Below the pieces are notes generated by a model, which saw only the letters and a list, made by a program, of their open reading frames with translations, ran no database searches and was not told the DNA's origin. From contig JBEAXK010000040.1 of NCBI GenBank assembly GCA_041159865.1, positions 1-32,005 of the forward strand: a stretch of 32,005 nt of DNA. The letters are read 5' to 3'. Shown here piece after piece: positions 15,306-23,654 of this stretch (positions within the stretch are counted from its first letter, which is position 1; the number at the start of each line of letters is the position of its first letter). The translations under genes and the position numbers were made by a program. Source of the stretch: BJGN01 sp041159865 (GTDB lineage: Bacteria; Bacteroidota; Bacteroidia; Chitinophagales; Saprospiraceae).

Positions 15306-16823
15306 ATGTCCATTTTGGCTTACGTTTTTATGGGAATTTATGCAACTTGCCTGTTGTATATTACCTTGTATTGTGTTATGCAATTTGATCTCCTCGTATT
15401 CTATAAAAGAGGTCTGAAATCACTTGCCCCTGATCAGGAAAATAAATCAGCAAATGATGTAAATAACCTTCCCGCTGATTATGTCTGGCCTATGGTTACT
15501 GTGCAATTGCCCTTGTACAATGAACAATATGTAGTGGAAAGATTGATAGATACGGTCGCCGCTTTTGATTATCCAAAAGATAGATTTGAAATACACATAC
15601 TAGATGATTCTAATGACGAAACGCTCGATATTGTTAAAAGGAAAGTGGAAGAATATAAGGCTAAAGGTTTTCAAATAGAACAGATTTTAAGACCTGTACG
15701 TCAAGGGTTTAAGGCAGGGGCCTTAAAAGATGGAAACGTCTTTGCCAAAGGGGAGTTCCTCGCTATTTTCGATGCTGACTTTATGCCCCGACCTGATTTT
15801 CTTAAAAAAACTGTGCCGTTTTTCCAAGATCCTAAAGTTGGTGTCGTTCAAACTCGCTGGGAACATATCAATCAGAACTATTCGCTGATCACTAAACTTC
15901 AGGCTCTTCAATTAAATGTTCACTTTACCGTGGAACAAGTTGGAAGAATGCAAGGGGATTATTTTTTACAATTTAATGGTACTGCAGGGGTTTGGAGAAA
16001 ATCAACGATTGATGATGCAGGTGGCTGGGAAGCGGATACCCTGACCGAAGATTTAGACCTTAGTATCAGAGCGCAAATGAAGGGCTGGAAAATTAGATTC
16101 CTGGAGGAAATTGGCTCACCCGCTGAATTACCAGCAGAAATGAATGCCTTGAAATCTCAACAGTTCAGATGGATGAAAGGGGGAGCCGAAACAGCCAGAA
16201 AAATGTTACCTACCCTCTGGAAATCAAAAACACTTACTACCAGGCAGAAAATTCATGCTACCCAGCATTTATTTGCCAGTAGCGTGTTCCTTTTCGTCTT
16301 TGTTACCGGTCTTTCCAGTGTTCCACTCCTTTATTATATGGAGCAATTCATAGCGCGCGGTTTTAATAAAGATGTCTTTACCTATTTCTTTTTAGGAATG
16401 ATGTCTGTAACTTCTGTTTATTTTGTAGCAAATATTCAATCTCCAGCCAGACAGAAACCAACGGCTGATGCCATTGTAGAATTTTTCCTTTTATTTCCTC
16501 TCTTTTTATCACTTTCTATGGGTCTTTCCTTCCATAATAGCATCGCGGTTATCGAGGGGTATCTGGGTAAAAAATCAGCTTTCGTCAGAACACCTAAATT
16601 TAATATTCAAAATGCAGGTGACTCTTTCATGAAAAATAAATACATTATCAGAAAATTATCACCATCAACTATTGTTGAAGGTTTACTTGCCCTTTATTAT
16701 CTGGGAGGCATTGCTTTAGGTATTTATCTTGGCTTATATATCTTTTTGGTTTTCCATATCATGTTGGCTTTTGGCTTTGGAGCCATATTCTTCTTTACGG
16801 CTAAGCATAGTTTAAACGGCTAA
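15306..16823 (+). CDS. Processive family 2 glycosyltransferase (CslA/glucomannan synthase-like), membrane protein
   Basis: 505 residues. An N-terminal membrane helix (about 3-27) is followed by a GT-A catalytic domain with all four processive-synthase signatures: LDDSNDE at 99-105, DAD at 156-158, TED at 247-249 and QQFRW at 285-289 (QxxRW). C-terminal membrane helices lie near 318-345, 360-378, 395-415 and 455-500. This is the architecture of cellulose-, mannan- and glucomannan-synthase-like enzymes that extend a beta-linked chain and pass it through the membrane. No PilZ domain and no BcsB/BcsC-like partners are nearby, so it need not make a bulk exopolysaccharide. It lies between a lipid-phosphate-sugar synthase gene and a GT-C gene on the same strand. 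Confidence 0.87.
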   Translation: MSILAYVFMGIYATCLLYITLYCVMQFDLLVFYKRGLKSLAPDQENKSANDVNNLPADYVWPMVTVQLPLYNEQYVVERLIDTVAAFDYPKDRFEIHILDDSNDETLDIVKRKVEEYKAKGFQIEQILRPVRQGFKAGALKDGNVFAKGEFLAIFDADFMPRPDFLKKTVPFFQDPKVGVVQTRWEHINQNYSLITKLQALQLNVHFTVEQVGRMQGDYFLQFNGTAGVWRKSTIDDAGGWEADTLTEDLDLSIRAQMKGWKIRFLEEIGSPAELPAEMNALKSQQFRWMKGGAETARKMLPTLWKSKTLTTRQKIHATQHLFASSVFLFVFVTGLSSVPLLYYMEQFIARGFNKDVFTYFFLGMMSVTSVYFVANIQSPARQKPTADAIVEFFLLFPLFLSLSMGLSFHNSIAVIEGYLGKKSAFVRTPKFNIQNAGDSFMKNKYIIRKLSPSTIVEGLLALYYLGGIALGIYLGLYIFLVFHIMLAFGFGAIFFFTAKHSLNG

Positions 16824-16848
16824 TAGTGAAGTATTTATCAGGTTGTTT

Positions 16849-18153
16849 ATGTATGTAAAATACTTGACAGGCAATCTGTTTATGCTATTCTTATTTCTTG
16901 CAGGTTGGATTCCAGCTCAGTCCGATTTTCTTTCTCTGATGACATGGCTGGTGCCGGCAAATATCTGTTATTTTTTATTACTTTATTTTTCAAAAAATGA
17001 GGATAATCTTCTCTTTTATTTCCTTATTGCTGTTGCCATTAGAGGGATTTTCATATTTAGTACCCCCCATCTGTCAGATGACTATTTTAGGTTTATTTGG
17101 GATGGTCATATTTCCCTGAAAGGGGAAAATCCATATGAAAAAACACCTATGGAGTATGTTTCCACCGCAGAAACGATGGGAGATTTATATAGTTTCGCTC
17201 ACTTGAATAGTCCCAGATACCATAGTGTATATCCACCTTTCTTACAATACATATTTAAATTCTCGGCTTTTTTTGGAGAGGATAAACCAGATGTTCAGAT
17301 TTTTGTCCTAAAATTATTTTATGCCTTTTTTTCCATAGGAATGGTATTCCTTTTACCTCAGCTGCTTAAATTATATCATATAAAATCATGGCAGGCACTG
17401 ATTTATTTATTGAATCCTTTAGTTCTGTTGGAGGAAATGGGAAATTTACATGCGGAAGGTATCATGGTTTTTTTCCTGTCATTATTTTTATTTGCGATAA
17501 AAAAATTTCCTCACTATGCTTTCTTACCCTTCGCAACAACTATTATTGTTAAACTAACCCCATTATTATTAATTCCTTCCATTCTTTTAAGATTATCACT
17601 TAAAAGAGCACTGTTTTTTGGTTCGGGGATTTTAATGGTGTTAATACTTTTTTTTCTTCCATTTCTTCAGGGCATTTGTAATGGTGGTTTTTTCGAAAGC
17701 CTTGGTTTGTATTTTAATAAACTCGAAATGAATGCTTATGGTTATAATATTTTTAAATTTTTGGGTTATTTAACCCATGGTTACAATCTGATAAAAATAT
17801 TAGGACCACTGACAGCCGTAATTTCGACCCTTATGATCGTTTATTTCTCGTTTAAAAAGGGCAGGATATACTGGGATTCATTTCCATTACATGCTTTGAG
17901 TTTATATTTTATCTATTTATTCTTTAGTCCGGTTGTTCACCCTTGGTACCTTATTCCTCTCCTCTTTTTTACAACCTTTCATCCTTTAAAATTCGTTATC
18001 GTTTGGTCCGTTTTAGTCCTGTTAAGTTATAGTCATTATCAATATGGCATCAACAAAGAGAATTATACCTTAGTATTTATAGAATATTTGACCGTAACTA
18101 TCTTTTTAATTATAGATTTACACCAATTTTTTTCAAAAAGAGAAGAAACTTAG
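16849..18153 (+). CDS. GT-C type polytopic glycosyltransferase (mannosyltransferase-like)
   Basis: 434 residues from the ATG at 16849 (an in-frame TTG two codons upstream is less likely). About ten hydrophobic segments are visible. The first extracytoplasmic loop holds the GT-C acidic motif HLSDDYFRFIWDGHISLKG (75-93), followed by NPYEKTP; later HPWYLIPL, also common in this group. GT-C enzymes take sugars from polyprenyl-phosphate donors on the outer membrane leaflet, which suits the DPM1-like gene two positions upstream. The stop overlaps the tail of the convergent rhodanese gene by 4 bases. The acceptor is unknown: a polysaccharide, lipid or secreted glycoprotein are all possible. Confidence 0.78.
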   Translation: MYVKYLTGNLFMLFLFLAGWIPAQSDFLSLMTWLVPANICYFLLLYFSKNEDNLLFYFLIAVAIRGIFIFSTPHLSDDYFRFIWDGHISLKGENPYEKTPMEYVSTAETMGDLYSFAHLNSPRYHSVYPPFLQYIFKFSAFFGEDKPDVQIFVLKLFYAFFSIGMVFLLPQLLKLYHIKSWQALIYLLNPLVLLEEMGNLHAEGIMVFFLSLFLFAIKKFPHYAFLPFATTIIVKLTPLLLIPSILLRLSLKRALFFGSGILMVLILFFLPFLQGICNGGFFESLGLYFNKLEMNAYGYNIFKFLGYLTHGYNLIKILGPLTAVISTLMIVYFSFKKGRIYWDSFPLHALSLYFIYLFFSPVVHPWYLIPLLFFTTFHPLKFVIVWSVLVLLSYSHYQYGINKENYTLVFIEYLTVTIFLIIDLHQFFSKREET

Positions 18154-18455
18154 GAAAATAAAGCAGCAATTTGTCTCCAGGAACCTGCATTATAAGCATC
18201 CAGTCCATTTTTACGCATTAATAAAACTGCCATGCTGCTTCTGCTACCAGATTGGCAACAAGCGATGATTGTTTTTTGCTTAGCTTTGAGGTCAGAAATT
18301 TTACCTGATAATTCACTTAAAGGAATATTGACAGATTTTGGATGATGTCCATTTTTATATTCTTCCTTTGTTCGAACATCAATAATAAGAGCACCGTTTG
18401 AAGCAAATGCCTTTAAGTCGGGGCCTGTAAATAAATTTTTTAACCAGTTTAACAT
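18150..18455 (-). CDS. Single-domain rhodanese-like sulfurtransferase
   Basis: 101 residues, one rhodanese domain: LIIDVRTKEEYKNGHHPKSVNIPL (23-46), then the active-site loop with Cys67 in CQSGSRS (67-73), the six-residue loop of sulfur-handling rhodaneses. A short N-terminal amphipathic stretch (MLNWLKNLF) may bind membrane; there is no clear export signal, so it is likely cytoplasmic. Such proteins carry persulfide sulfur for detoxification or stress responses. Its promoter (-7 box at 18470-18477) is preceded by a CRP/HcpR-like palindrome at about -40, so control by a CRP/FNR-family regulator is likely. Confidence 0.9.
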   Translation of the reverse strand: MLNWLKNLFTGPDLKAFASNGALIIDVRTKEEYKNGHHPKSVNIPLSELSGKISDLKAKQKTIIACCQSGSRSSMAVLLMRKNGLDAYNAGSWRQIAALFS

Positions 18456-18469
18456 CGATTATTTTTTTT

Positions 18470-18477
18470 CAAAAGTA
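18470..18477 (-). promoter_or_regulatory. -7 promoter box of the rhodanese gene (TACTTTTG)
   Basis: A perfect TAnnTTTG match on the minus strand places the transcription start near 18466, about 11 bases before the ATG. There is no TTG at -33, which suits an activator-dependent promoter. Confidence 0.6.
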
Positions 18478-18496
18478 GCGGTTGTTTCCAGATTAA

Positions 18497-18516
18497 ATTG
18501 TGATAGAAATCACAAT
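18497..18516. promoter_or_regulatory. CRP/FNR-family operator: TTGTGA-N6-TCACAA palindrome
   Basis: The sequence ATTGTGATAGAAATCACAAT is a palindrome with 8-base arms and a 4-base centre. It contains TGTGA-N6-TCACA, the consensus arrangement of CRP, and matches the wTTGTGA-N6-TCACAAw form that I recall for HcpR. The centre (18506.5) lies about 40 bases upstream of the predicted rhodanese start, the class II activator position, and 30 bases upstream of the divergent helicase ATG. Confidence 0.7.
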
Positions 18517-18536
18517 AAAAATTTTATGTTAGGAAA

Positions 18537-20447
18537 ATGGAAAGTATAGAGGAAAAAATAGGGGAGCTTGAAAAATGGCTAAAACTCGAAAAACAAGAGG
18601 ATCTAAGGCAATTTCAATCTTATTTATTGCCTCTTTCATTGGCGGAAAAGAGGGAAAGAGGCTATTTATGGTATCCATTAACGATTTTGCACCAAGGTTT
18701 TGCCATAGGTGAAAATGTTAAAATTACCGTTGAACGGACTAAAAATAAAGGGAATAATCATGTTTTTAGAGCAGGTAATCCCGTTCGGTTATGTGAAATT
18801 TCAGACCAAAAGGAAGGTTCCTTTTTGGTGGGTGTTATTCATTTTGTCAGAGATGATACGATGCAACTTATTTTTGGACAATCTTATCTGCCAGATTGGG
18901 TATTGAAATCTTCCCTTGCCATTCTTCCTGAATTTGATGAGAAATCATATAAAGAAATGGAGGCGGTTTTAAGAATTTTGAAAAATTCAAACAAGGGTAG
19001 AATTCAACACCTTAAAGAAATATTATTTGGGGATAAAATGCCTTTATATAGTGAGCCAAAAGAGGAAATAGTTAATTCGGCACTGAATCACTCACAAAAT
19101 GAAGCGATAAACCATATTCTCTCGGCACATGATATTTCTATTGTTCACGGCCCTCCTGGAACAGGTAAAACAACTACCCTGGTTTCTGCAATTAAGCGTT
19201 TATGTGATGTTGAGTATCAGGTTCTGGTATGTGCGCCAAGTAATACGGCGGTAGATTTACTCACGGAGCGTATTAGTAAAACGGGTTTAAAAGTAGTTCG
19301 TTTGGGAAATATCTCCAGGGTCGATGAGGATATTATCAATCATACCCTCGATTATCAAATTTCATCACATGAAGAATCAAAGGCGATAAAGAGAATGCGT
19401 ATTGAGGCTGACTTGCTCCGAAAAAAAGCCAATTCATTTAAAAATTCTTTAGACTATGGTCAAAAAAGACAAAAAAGAGAATTAATTAGTGAAGCAAATG
19501 ATCTTTCTACCTGGGTAAATCAACTGGAAAAAAGATTAATAGAACAGATCCTTGATCGCGCTCAGGTAATTACCTGCACGTTAGTTGGTTCAGCACATTC
19601 ATTACTGGCTGGTAGAAAATTTAAAACGGTACTTATTGATGAAGCAGCACAGGCGCTTGAACCTGCTACCTGGATTCCTATGTTGAAAGCTGAAAAAGTG
19701 GTGTTATGTGGAGATCCCTTTCAGCTTCCACCCACAGTAAAATCAAAAGATGCCAATAAATCAGGCCTTTCCCTAACGCTCATGGAAAAGGTAATCCAAA
19801 GAGGATTTAAACACAAGTTGCTGGAAGTTCAATATAGGGGTAATGAAATGATTATGGGATATTCAAACCATTATTTTTATGAAAATAAACTGGTGGCTTC
19901 TCCCTTGGTTAAAGATAAAAGACTGCCTTTTCAGGAAAATAGCCCTTTAATATTTATCGATACGGCTGGAACCGGCTTCGAAGAAAAACCAGAAAAGGGT
20001 TCGGGTAGCTTTTTTAATGCCGATGAGTTTGGCCTACTCAGAGAACATATTTATCGAATCATTATCGATATGCAGGCATTAATTAATCATGAATTTCCTT
20101 CTATTGTCATTCTTTCTCCTTATAAAGGACAGGTTAATTATATTGAAAAGGGTATAAGAGAAGATGAGAAACTTGTTCATTTGCCCATTAAAGTAAAAAC
20201 GGTAGATGGATTTCAAGGCCAGGAAAGTGATATTGTGATAGTTAGTTTAGTGAGATCAAATGGCAAAAATGAAATTGGATTCTTAAAAGATTACCGACGT
20301 TTTAACGTGGCAATTACCCGTGCAAAATGTCAGGCTGTCATTGTGGGAGATAGTGCTACGATAGGTAAAGACTTATTTTTCATGGGTTTTTTAGATTATT
20401 GTGAGAAAAATGCTGCTTACAGAACAGCATGGGAATATATGGCATAA
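18537..20447 (+). CDS. SF1B DNA/RNA helicase of the UPF1/IGHMBP2 (SMUBP-2) type
   Basis: 636 residues. A beta-barrel-like N-terminal region (about 1-180) precedes a complete superfamily 1 helicase core: motif I GPPGTGKTTT at 205-214, motif II DEAAQA at 368-373, motif III GDPFQLPP at 392-399, motif V DGFQGQESDIV at 557-567 and motif VI FNVAITRAK near 587. This is the domain plan of bacterial homologues of eukaryotic IGHMBP2, 5'-to-3' helicases with poorly defined bacterial roles. A modest purine-rich AGGA sits 6 bases before the ATG, unusual here. It is divergent from the rhodanese gene, with the CRP-like site between, and ends at a strong bidirectional terminator. Confidence 0.92.
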   Translation: MESIEEKIGELEKWLKLEKQEDLRQFQSYLLPLSLAEKRERGYLWYPLTILHQGFAIGENVKITVERTKNKGNNHVFRAGNPVRLCEISDQKEGSFLVGVIHFVRDDTMQLIFGQSYLPDWVLKSSLAILPEFDEKSYKEMEAVLRILKNSNKGRIQHLKEILFGDKMPLYSEPKEEIVNSALNHSQNEAINHILSAHDISIVHGPPGTGKTTTLVSAIKRLCDVEYQVLVCAPSNTAVDLLTERISKTGLKVVRLGNISRVDEDIINHTLDYQISSHEESKAIKRMRIEADLLRKKANSFKNSLDYGQKRQKRELISEANDLSTWVNQLEKRLIEQILDRAQVITCTLVGSAHSLLAGRKFKTVLIDEAAQALEPATWIPMLKAEKVVLCGDPFQLPPTVKSKDANKSGLSLTLMEKVIQRGFKHKLLEVQYRGNEMIMGYSNHYFYENKLVASPLVKDKRLPFQENSPLIFIDTAGTGFEEKPEKGSGSFFNADEFGLLREHIYRIIIDMQALINHEFPSIVILSPYKGQVNYIEKGIREDEKLVHLPIKVKTVDGFQGQESDIVIVSLVRSNGKNEIGFLKDYRRFNVAITRAKCQAVIVGDSATIGKDLFFMGFLDYCEKNAAYRTAWEYMA

Positions 20448-20483
20448 AAAAAGGGGGAAGATATGATACCTTCCCCCTTTTTT
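20447..20483. terminator. Bidirectional terminator between the helicase gene and gldN
   Basis: A perfect 14-bp stem (20447-20460 with 20470-20483) with five G-C pairs at its core and A6/T6 ends lies between the convergent stop codons. The poly-A and poly-T arms give a U-rich tail in both directions. Confidence 0.9.
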
Positions 20484-20493
20484 ATACGCTGTT

Positions 20494-21363
20494 TTAATGA
20501 ACCCACAGATCATTTTCATAATTGAAAATGGCTTGCTTTAATTTTTCGGATTCCAAGAGCATATCTCTTCCTGATCCAAAAAGATTCTGAAGACGTTGGT
20601 CTCCAACATTTGAAACCTTGATAATATAGGAAGAAAAATATCTCATTTCCATTAAATCCTCCCATGATATTTGAGAAGCATCATTTGCAGGATTAAAAAC
20701 TGATTCTCTTACAAGATACTCTCTGGCCTCAGGGTAATATACCCAGAAAAGGGGTGTTTCTCCAATATTTGAACCACCGTCTGCTTTAACGGTAATAAGG
20801 GGTGCAATACCCAATATTCTAACTTTTTGAGTGGATGACTGTTTGTCAAAATACCATATTTCCTTCATTCTGTAACGTTTAACATCAGCAAAGTCAATAT
20901 CATTCTTAACGATTTCAACTCTGGTTTCGTAAGTTACAGGGTCAGAAATAATCACTGAGTCCATTTTAAACAACTGTTTGTCAATTTGTTCCTGTGACAT
21001 TTCTTGTTTAAACTCTTCATCTGCAAAGACGCGCATGGGTTTTTCCTCATTTTTCACGGCATCGATTAAAATCTGAAAGAAAGGTCTTGCCGGGTAGGAA
21101 AAAGTTTGATTCATTTTTTCTCTAACGTCAATAACACGCCAAACTCTTTTTTTCCAGAATACATCTGACTCGCGAAGAGGCTCGTAAGGAAGTAACTTTC
21201 TGGTTTGTTTAATACCTGAACTGGTGATATCATCGAGAGGAGCTTCCCTTAGAATGGTTCCTGATTCAGTCATTATATTGTCTGGGACCTGTGAAATTCC
21301 ATTTAAACCTAAAAAGGTAAGTAAAGACAGGGTCAGGAAAGGACGAAATTTTTTATTGAACAT
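20494..21363 (-). CDS. gldN: Type IX secretion system protein GldN (PorN)
   Basis: 289 residues. A signal peptide (about 1-24, ending GISQ) precedes the GldN domain, with DVFWKKRVWRVIDVREKMNQ near 66-85, PARPFFQILIDAV, RYRMKEIWYFDKQSS and GIAPLI, which are characteristic blocks. GldN binds the lipoprotein GldK to form the periplasmic ring of the type IX system under the outer membrane. It is the last gene of gldK-gldL-gldM-gldN, 9 bases after gldM, and is followed by a strong terminator. Confidence 0.96.
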   Translation of the reverse strand: MFNKKFRPFLTLSLLTFLGLNGISQVPDNIMTESGTILREAPLDDITSSGIKQTRKLLPYEPLRESDVFWKKRVWRVIDVREKMNQTFSYPARPFFQILIDAVKNEEKPMRVFADEEFKQEMSQEQIDKQLFKMDSVIISDPVTYETRVEIVKNDIDFADVKRYRMKEIWYFDKQSSTQKVRILGIAPLITVKADGGSNIGETPLFWVYYPEAREYLVRESVFNPANDASQISWEDLMEMRYFSSYIIKVSNVGDQRLQNLFGSGRDMLLESEKLKQAIFNYENDLWVH

Positions 21364-21372
21364 GGATAAACT

Positions 21373-22947
21373 TTATTTGATTTGAAATACCAAAGAGTTG
21401 ATTTTCCTTCCGGCCGCGTCACCAGGGCAACGTGCTCTTACATTATTGAAATAATAGGCATCTCCTGGTTTCGCTCTGTTTAACAAACTTTTTGATTCGC
21501 CAGTAAAAGAAGGGCCTACGTTAGATACTACAATAGGATCTTCCCTTTTGGGTGCATAAACAAGTTCGAAACCAGCAATATCACAACGAGCATCAAAATC
21601 GAAACCTGATAACTCGGCGATAACACCTAATTGTGCTTTCATAACACCGTTTCCTATGTCACCACCTGTCGAACCTCCCAGTTTAGCCACTGGGTCTGGG
21701 ATGGGTTTAATCCTAAAATCAAAGGTAGTTGGGTTCAGACCTCCACCTGAGATAGTCAGTTTAGCGACGCCACCACCAGAAACTTTAGCAATATATTTAC
21801 CTGCACCATTGGGTGTTAAGGTGGCATTCGTAGCGGTAACCCTTAAATCGTTGCTTGAAACACCGGCAGCAACCACCGAAAGTGGGTTTTCTACACCAAT
21901 GTAGAATACATTCATCTTGTCAGCGGTGACCGTTACTGATCTGCGGCCAACCTCATATTCAAATTCTTTTGAATAAGTTTCCTGTTCGCCGGTAGTTGGA
22001 TTTTTTAAGCTTACATCTACTTTATATCTCTTCAATCCTGTGCCGGAAGTTGAAGTTTTGAAACTTCCAATACCATCTGTAACACTTAAAGGTGATCCAT
22101 TTACGCGAATAGACATATTTTCAGTAATCGATTTAGAAGTAGCCCCAACAGAAATATCGGCAGCATAGGTTTCACCCTCAATGACATAACTTTTTAAAGC
22201 AGAAGCTATTGGAATAAAGTTATCTACTTTAAATGAGGTCAGACCAACCTGGTTAACCAGGAAGTTAATAACCGCACTCTCTGAGCTCTTCATATCGTTT
22301 TGATACTTAGTCAGAAGTGGGAAAACAGAAGCTAAAGGCATCTGTTTGAAAGTAAACTCTGCCCAGGACTTAGCCACTTTATCTTTTTTCCACTCTTCAG
22401 AAACATTTAAAGAAATGGAGTTAGATAATTTTTCGATACTTTCCTCATTAATCTGGGTGCCAGGAAGACCTGAAAGGGTTTTAATTTTAGTCAAAATCTT
22501 TTCACGATCAGCTAATATTCTGGCTTCTAGCTCATTACCTCTTTTTTCGTCTACTAATACCCTGGTAGTTACATCTTTATTTTTATAACCTTTAGGGTAA
22601 TTAGGGTGATATTTGTCATCTGCCGGATAATAACCTTGGGTAGCATCAACCATTTCAGTTCTTATAGACTCCACGTAAACATTGAATTCTTTTGAAATCT
22701 GGTTAACTTCTCTGGCAACATTTAAAAGAGGTTGGTATCTTGCTTTGTCTTGTTCAACATTTTTTTCTAAGGCCATCATGGTGATTAAGTTAGAATCATC
22801 AAAGATGGCGTTACTATTTTTTATACCGCTGTCAATAACAAAAAATGCGTTGATAATCTTAGCGGAAACGTTTAATGCAAGCATAGCCGTTAAGACCAGA
22901 TACATTAGGTTAATCATCAACTGCCGCGGTTCCTTTGGAATGGACAT
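21373..22947 (-). CDS. gldM: Type IX secretion system motor protein GldM (PorM)
   Basis: 524 residues, typical length. MSIPKEPRQLMINLMYLVLT leads into one transmembrane helix (about 11-32); Arg8 and Tyr16 appear to match the Arg9 and Tyr17 that matter in F. johnsoniae GldM. The large periplasmic part has a helical D1 domain (about 40-220) and Ig-like domains D2-D4 (about 225-524), ending in NSLVFQIK. With GldL it forms the proton-driven rotary motor that powers secretion and, where present, gliding. It starts 43 bases after gldL. Confidence 0.97.
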   Translation of the reverse strand: MSIPKEPRQLMINLMYLVLTAMLALNVSAKIINAFFVIDSGIKNSNAIFDDSNLITMMALEKNVEQDKARYQPLLNVAREVNQISKEFNVYVESIRTEMVDATQGYYPADDKYHPNYPKGYKNKDVTTRVLVDEKRGNELEARILADREKILTKIKTLSGLPGTQINEESIEKLSNSISLNVSEEWKKDKVAKSWAEFTFKQMPLASVFPLLTKYQNDMKSSESAVINFLVNQVGLTSFKVDNFIPIASALKSYVIEGETYAADISVGATSKSITENMSIRVNGSPLSVTDGIGSFKTSTSGTGLKRYKVDVSLKNPTTGEQETYSKEFEYEVGRRSVTVTADKMNVFYIGVENPLSVVAAGVSSNDLRVTATNATLTPNGAGKYIAKVSGGGVAKLTISGGGLNPTTFDFRIKPIPDPVAKLGGSTGGDIGNGVMKAQLGVIAELSGFDFDARCDIAGFELVYAPKREDPIVVSNVGPSFTGESKSLLNRAKPGDAYYFNNVRARCPGDAAGRKINSLVFQIK

Positions 22948-22990
22948 ATAATTCTATTTTCAGAATAAATAAAAAATGAAGTTCTTAAAA

Positions 22991-23605
22991 TTAACCGTTC
23001 TGGCGAACATTTGCCATTGCAGACAACATATTGCCATAAACCTGATTTAAAGCAGTGTAAGTACGGTTTAAATCTCCTAAATTTTTATTTAACTCAGCTA
23101 ATTTAGCTTTGTAGACCTTTGTTTCTTCCGTAGAATCTTGTAAGTCCATCATAGCATCATTAATTTTTGAGTAGAAATTAGTCATTGTACGCAATTGTTC
23201 TTTGGTACCGGAAAAATCTACTTCTTGTAAAGCTTTGAGAGAGGATAAACTTCCGGCAATAACTTGTAATTCACCTATCATTGAACCAAGATATTTTTCA
23301 ACCATTTCCTTTGTAACAGGCTCTTGCTGAGAAACTTTGCCTACCTGGGTAATAGGATTTACTACCCCAGAATAATCATCTAATCCTGGATATAATTTTT
23401 CCCAATAATAATCTTTTTCTGGTCCTATAACACCTAAAAAGAAAAATAAACCAGCTTCTGTCAACATACCTACTACTAATAATTCATCAGCGTAAGCCCA
23501 GGACATAATTTTAAACAATGCACCTACTAAAACGACTGATGCACCAACACCGATAAGTAGGTTTTTTATATATTTAAAACCTTTACTTTTCAATACATTA
23601 CTCAT
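22991..23605 (-). CDS. gldL: Type IX secretion system motor protein GldL (PorL)
   Basis: 204 residues from the ATG at 23605 (MSNVLKSKGFKYIKNLLIG). An earlier in-frame ATG at 23665 would overlap the end of gldK and add 20 residues that do not resemble GldL, so I prefer the later start. Two transmembrane helices (about 15-34 and 41-60) hold conserved charges: Lys32 in the first and Glu50 in the second, the latter being the likely equivalent of the essential intramembrane glutamate. A cytoplasmic, partly coiled-coil tail (about 90-204, with QEVDFSGTKEQLRTMTNFYS) follows. GldL forms a pentamer around a GldM dimer. Confidence 0.95.
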   Translation of the reverse strand: MSNVLKSKGFKYIKNLLIGVGASVVLVGALFKIMSWAYADELLVVGMLTEAGLFFFLGVIGPEKDYYWEKLYPGLDDYSGVVNPITQVGKVSQQEPVTKEMVEKYLGSMIGELQVIAGSLSSLKALQEVDFSGTKEQLRTMTNFYSKINDAMMDLQDSTEETKVYKAKLAELNKNLGDLNRTYTALNQVYGNMLSAMANVRQNG

Positions 23606-23654
23606 TTGAGAAAACTTTAAACAGGTTAATGATAGTTTTTGATTAAGACTTTTA

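Noticed and set aside
22346..22951. Antisense open frames within gldM
   Set aside because: They mirror the codon pattern of gldM, lack promoters and family features, and are shadows.
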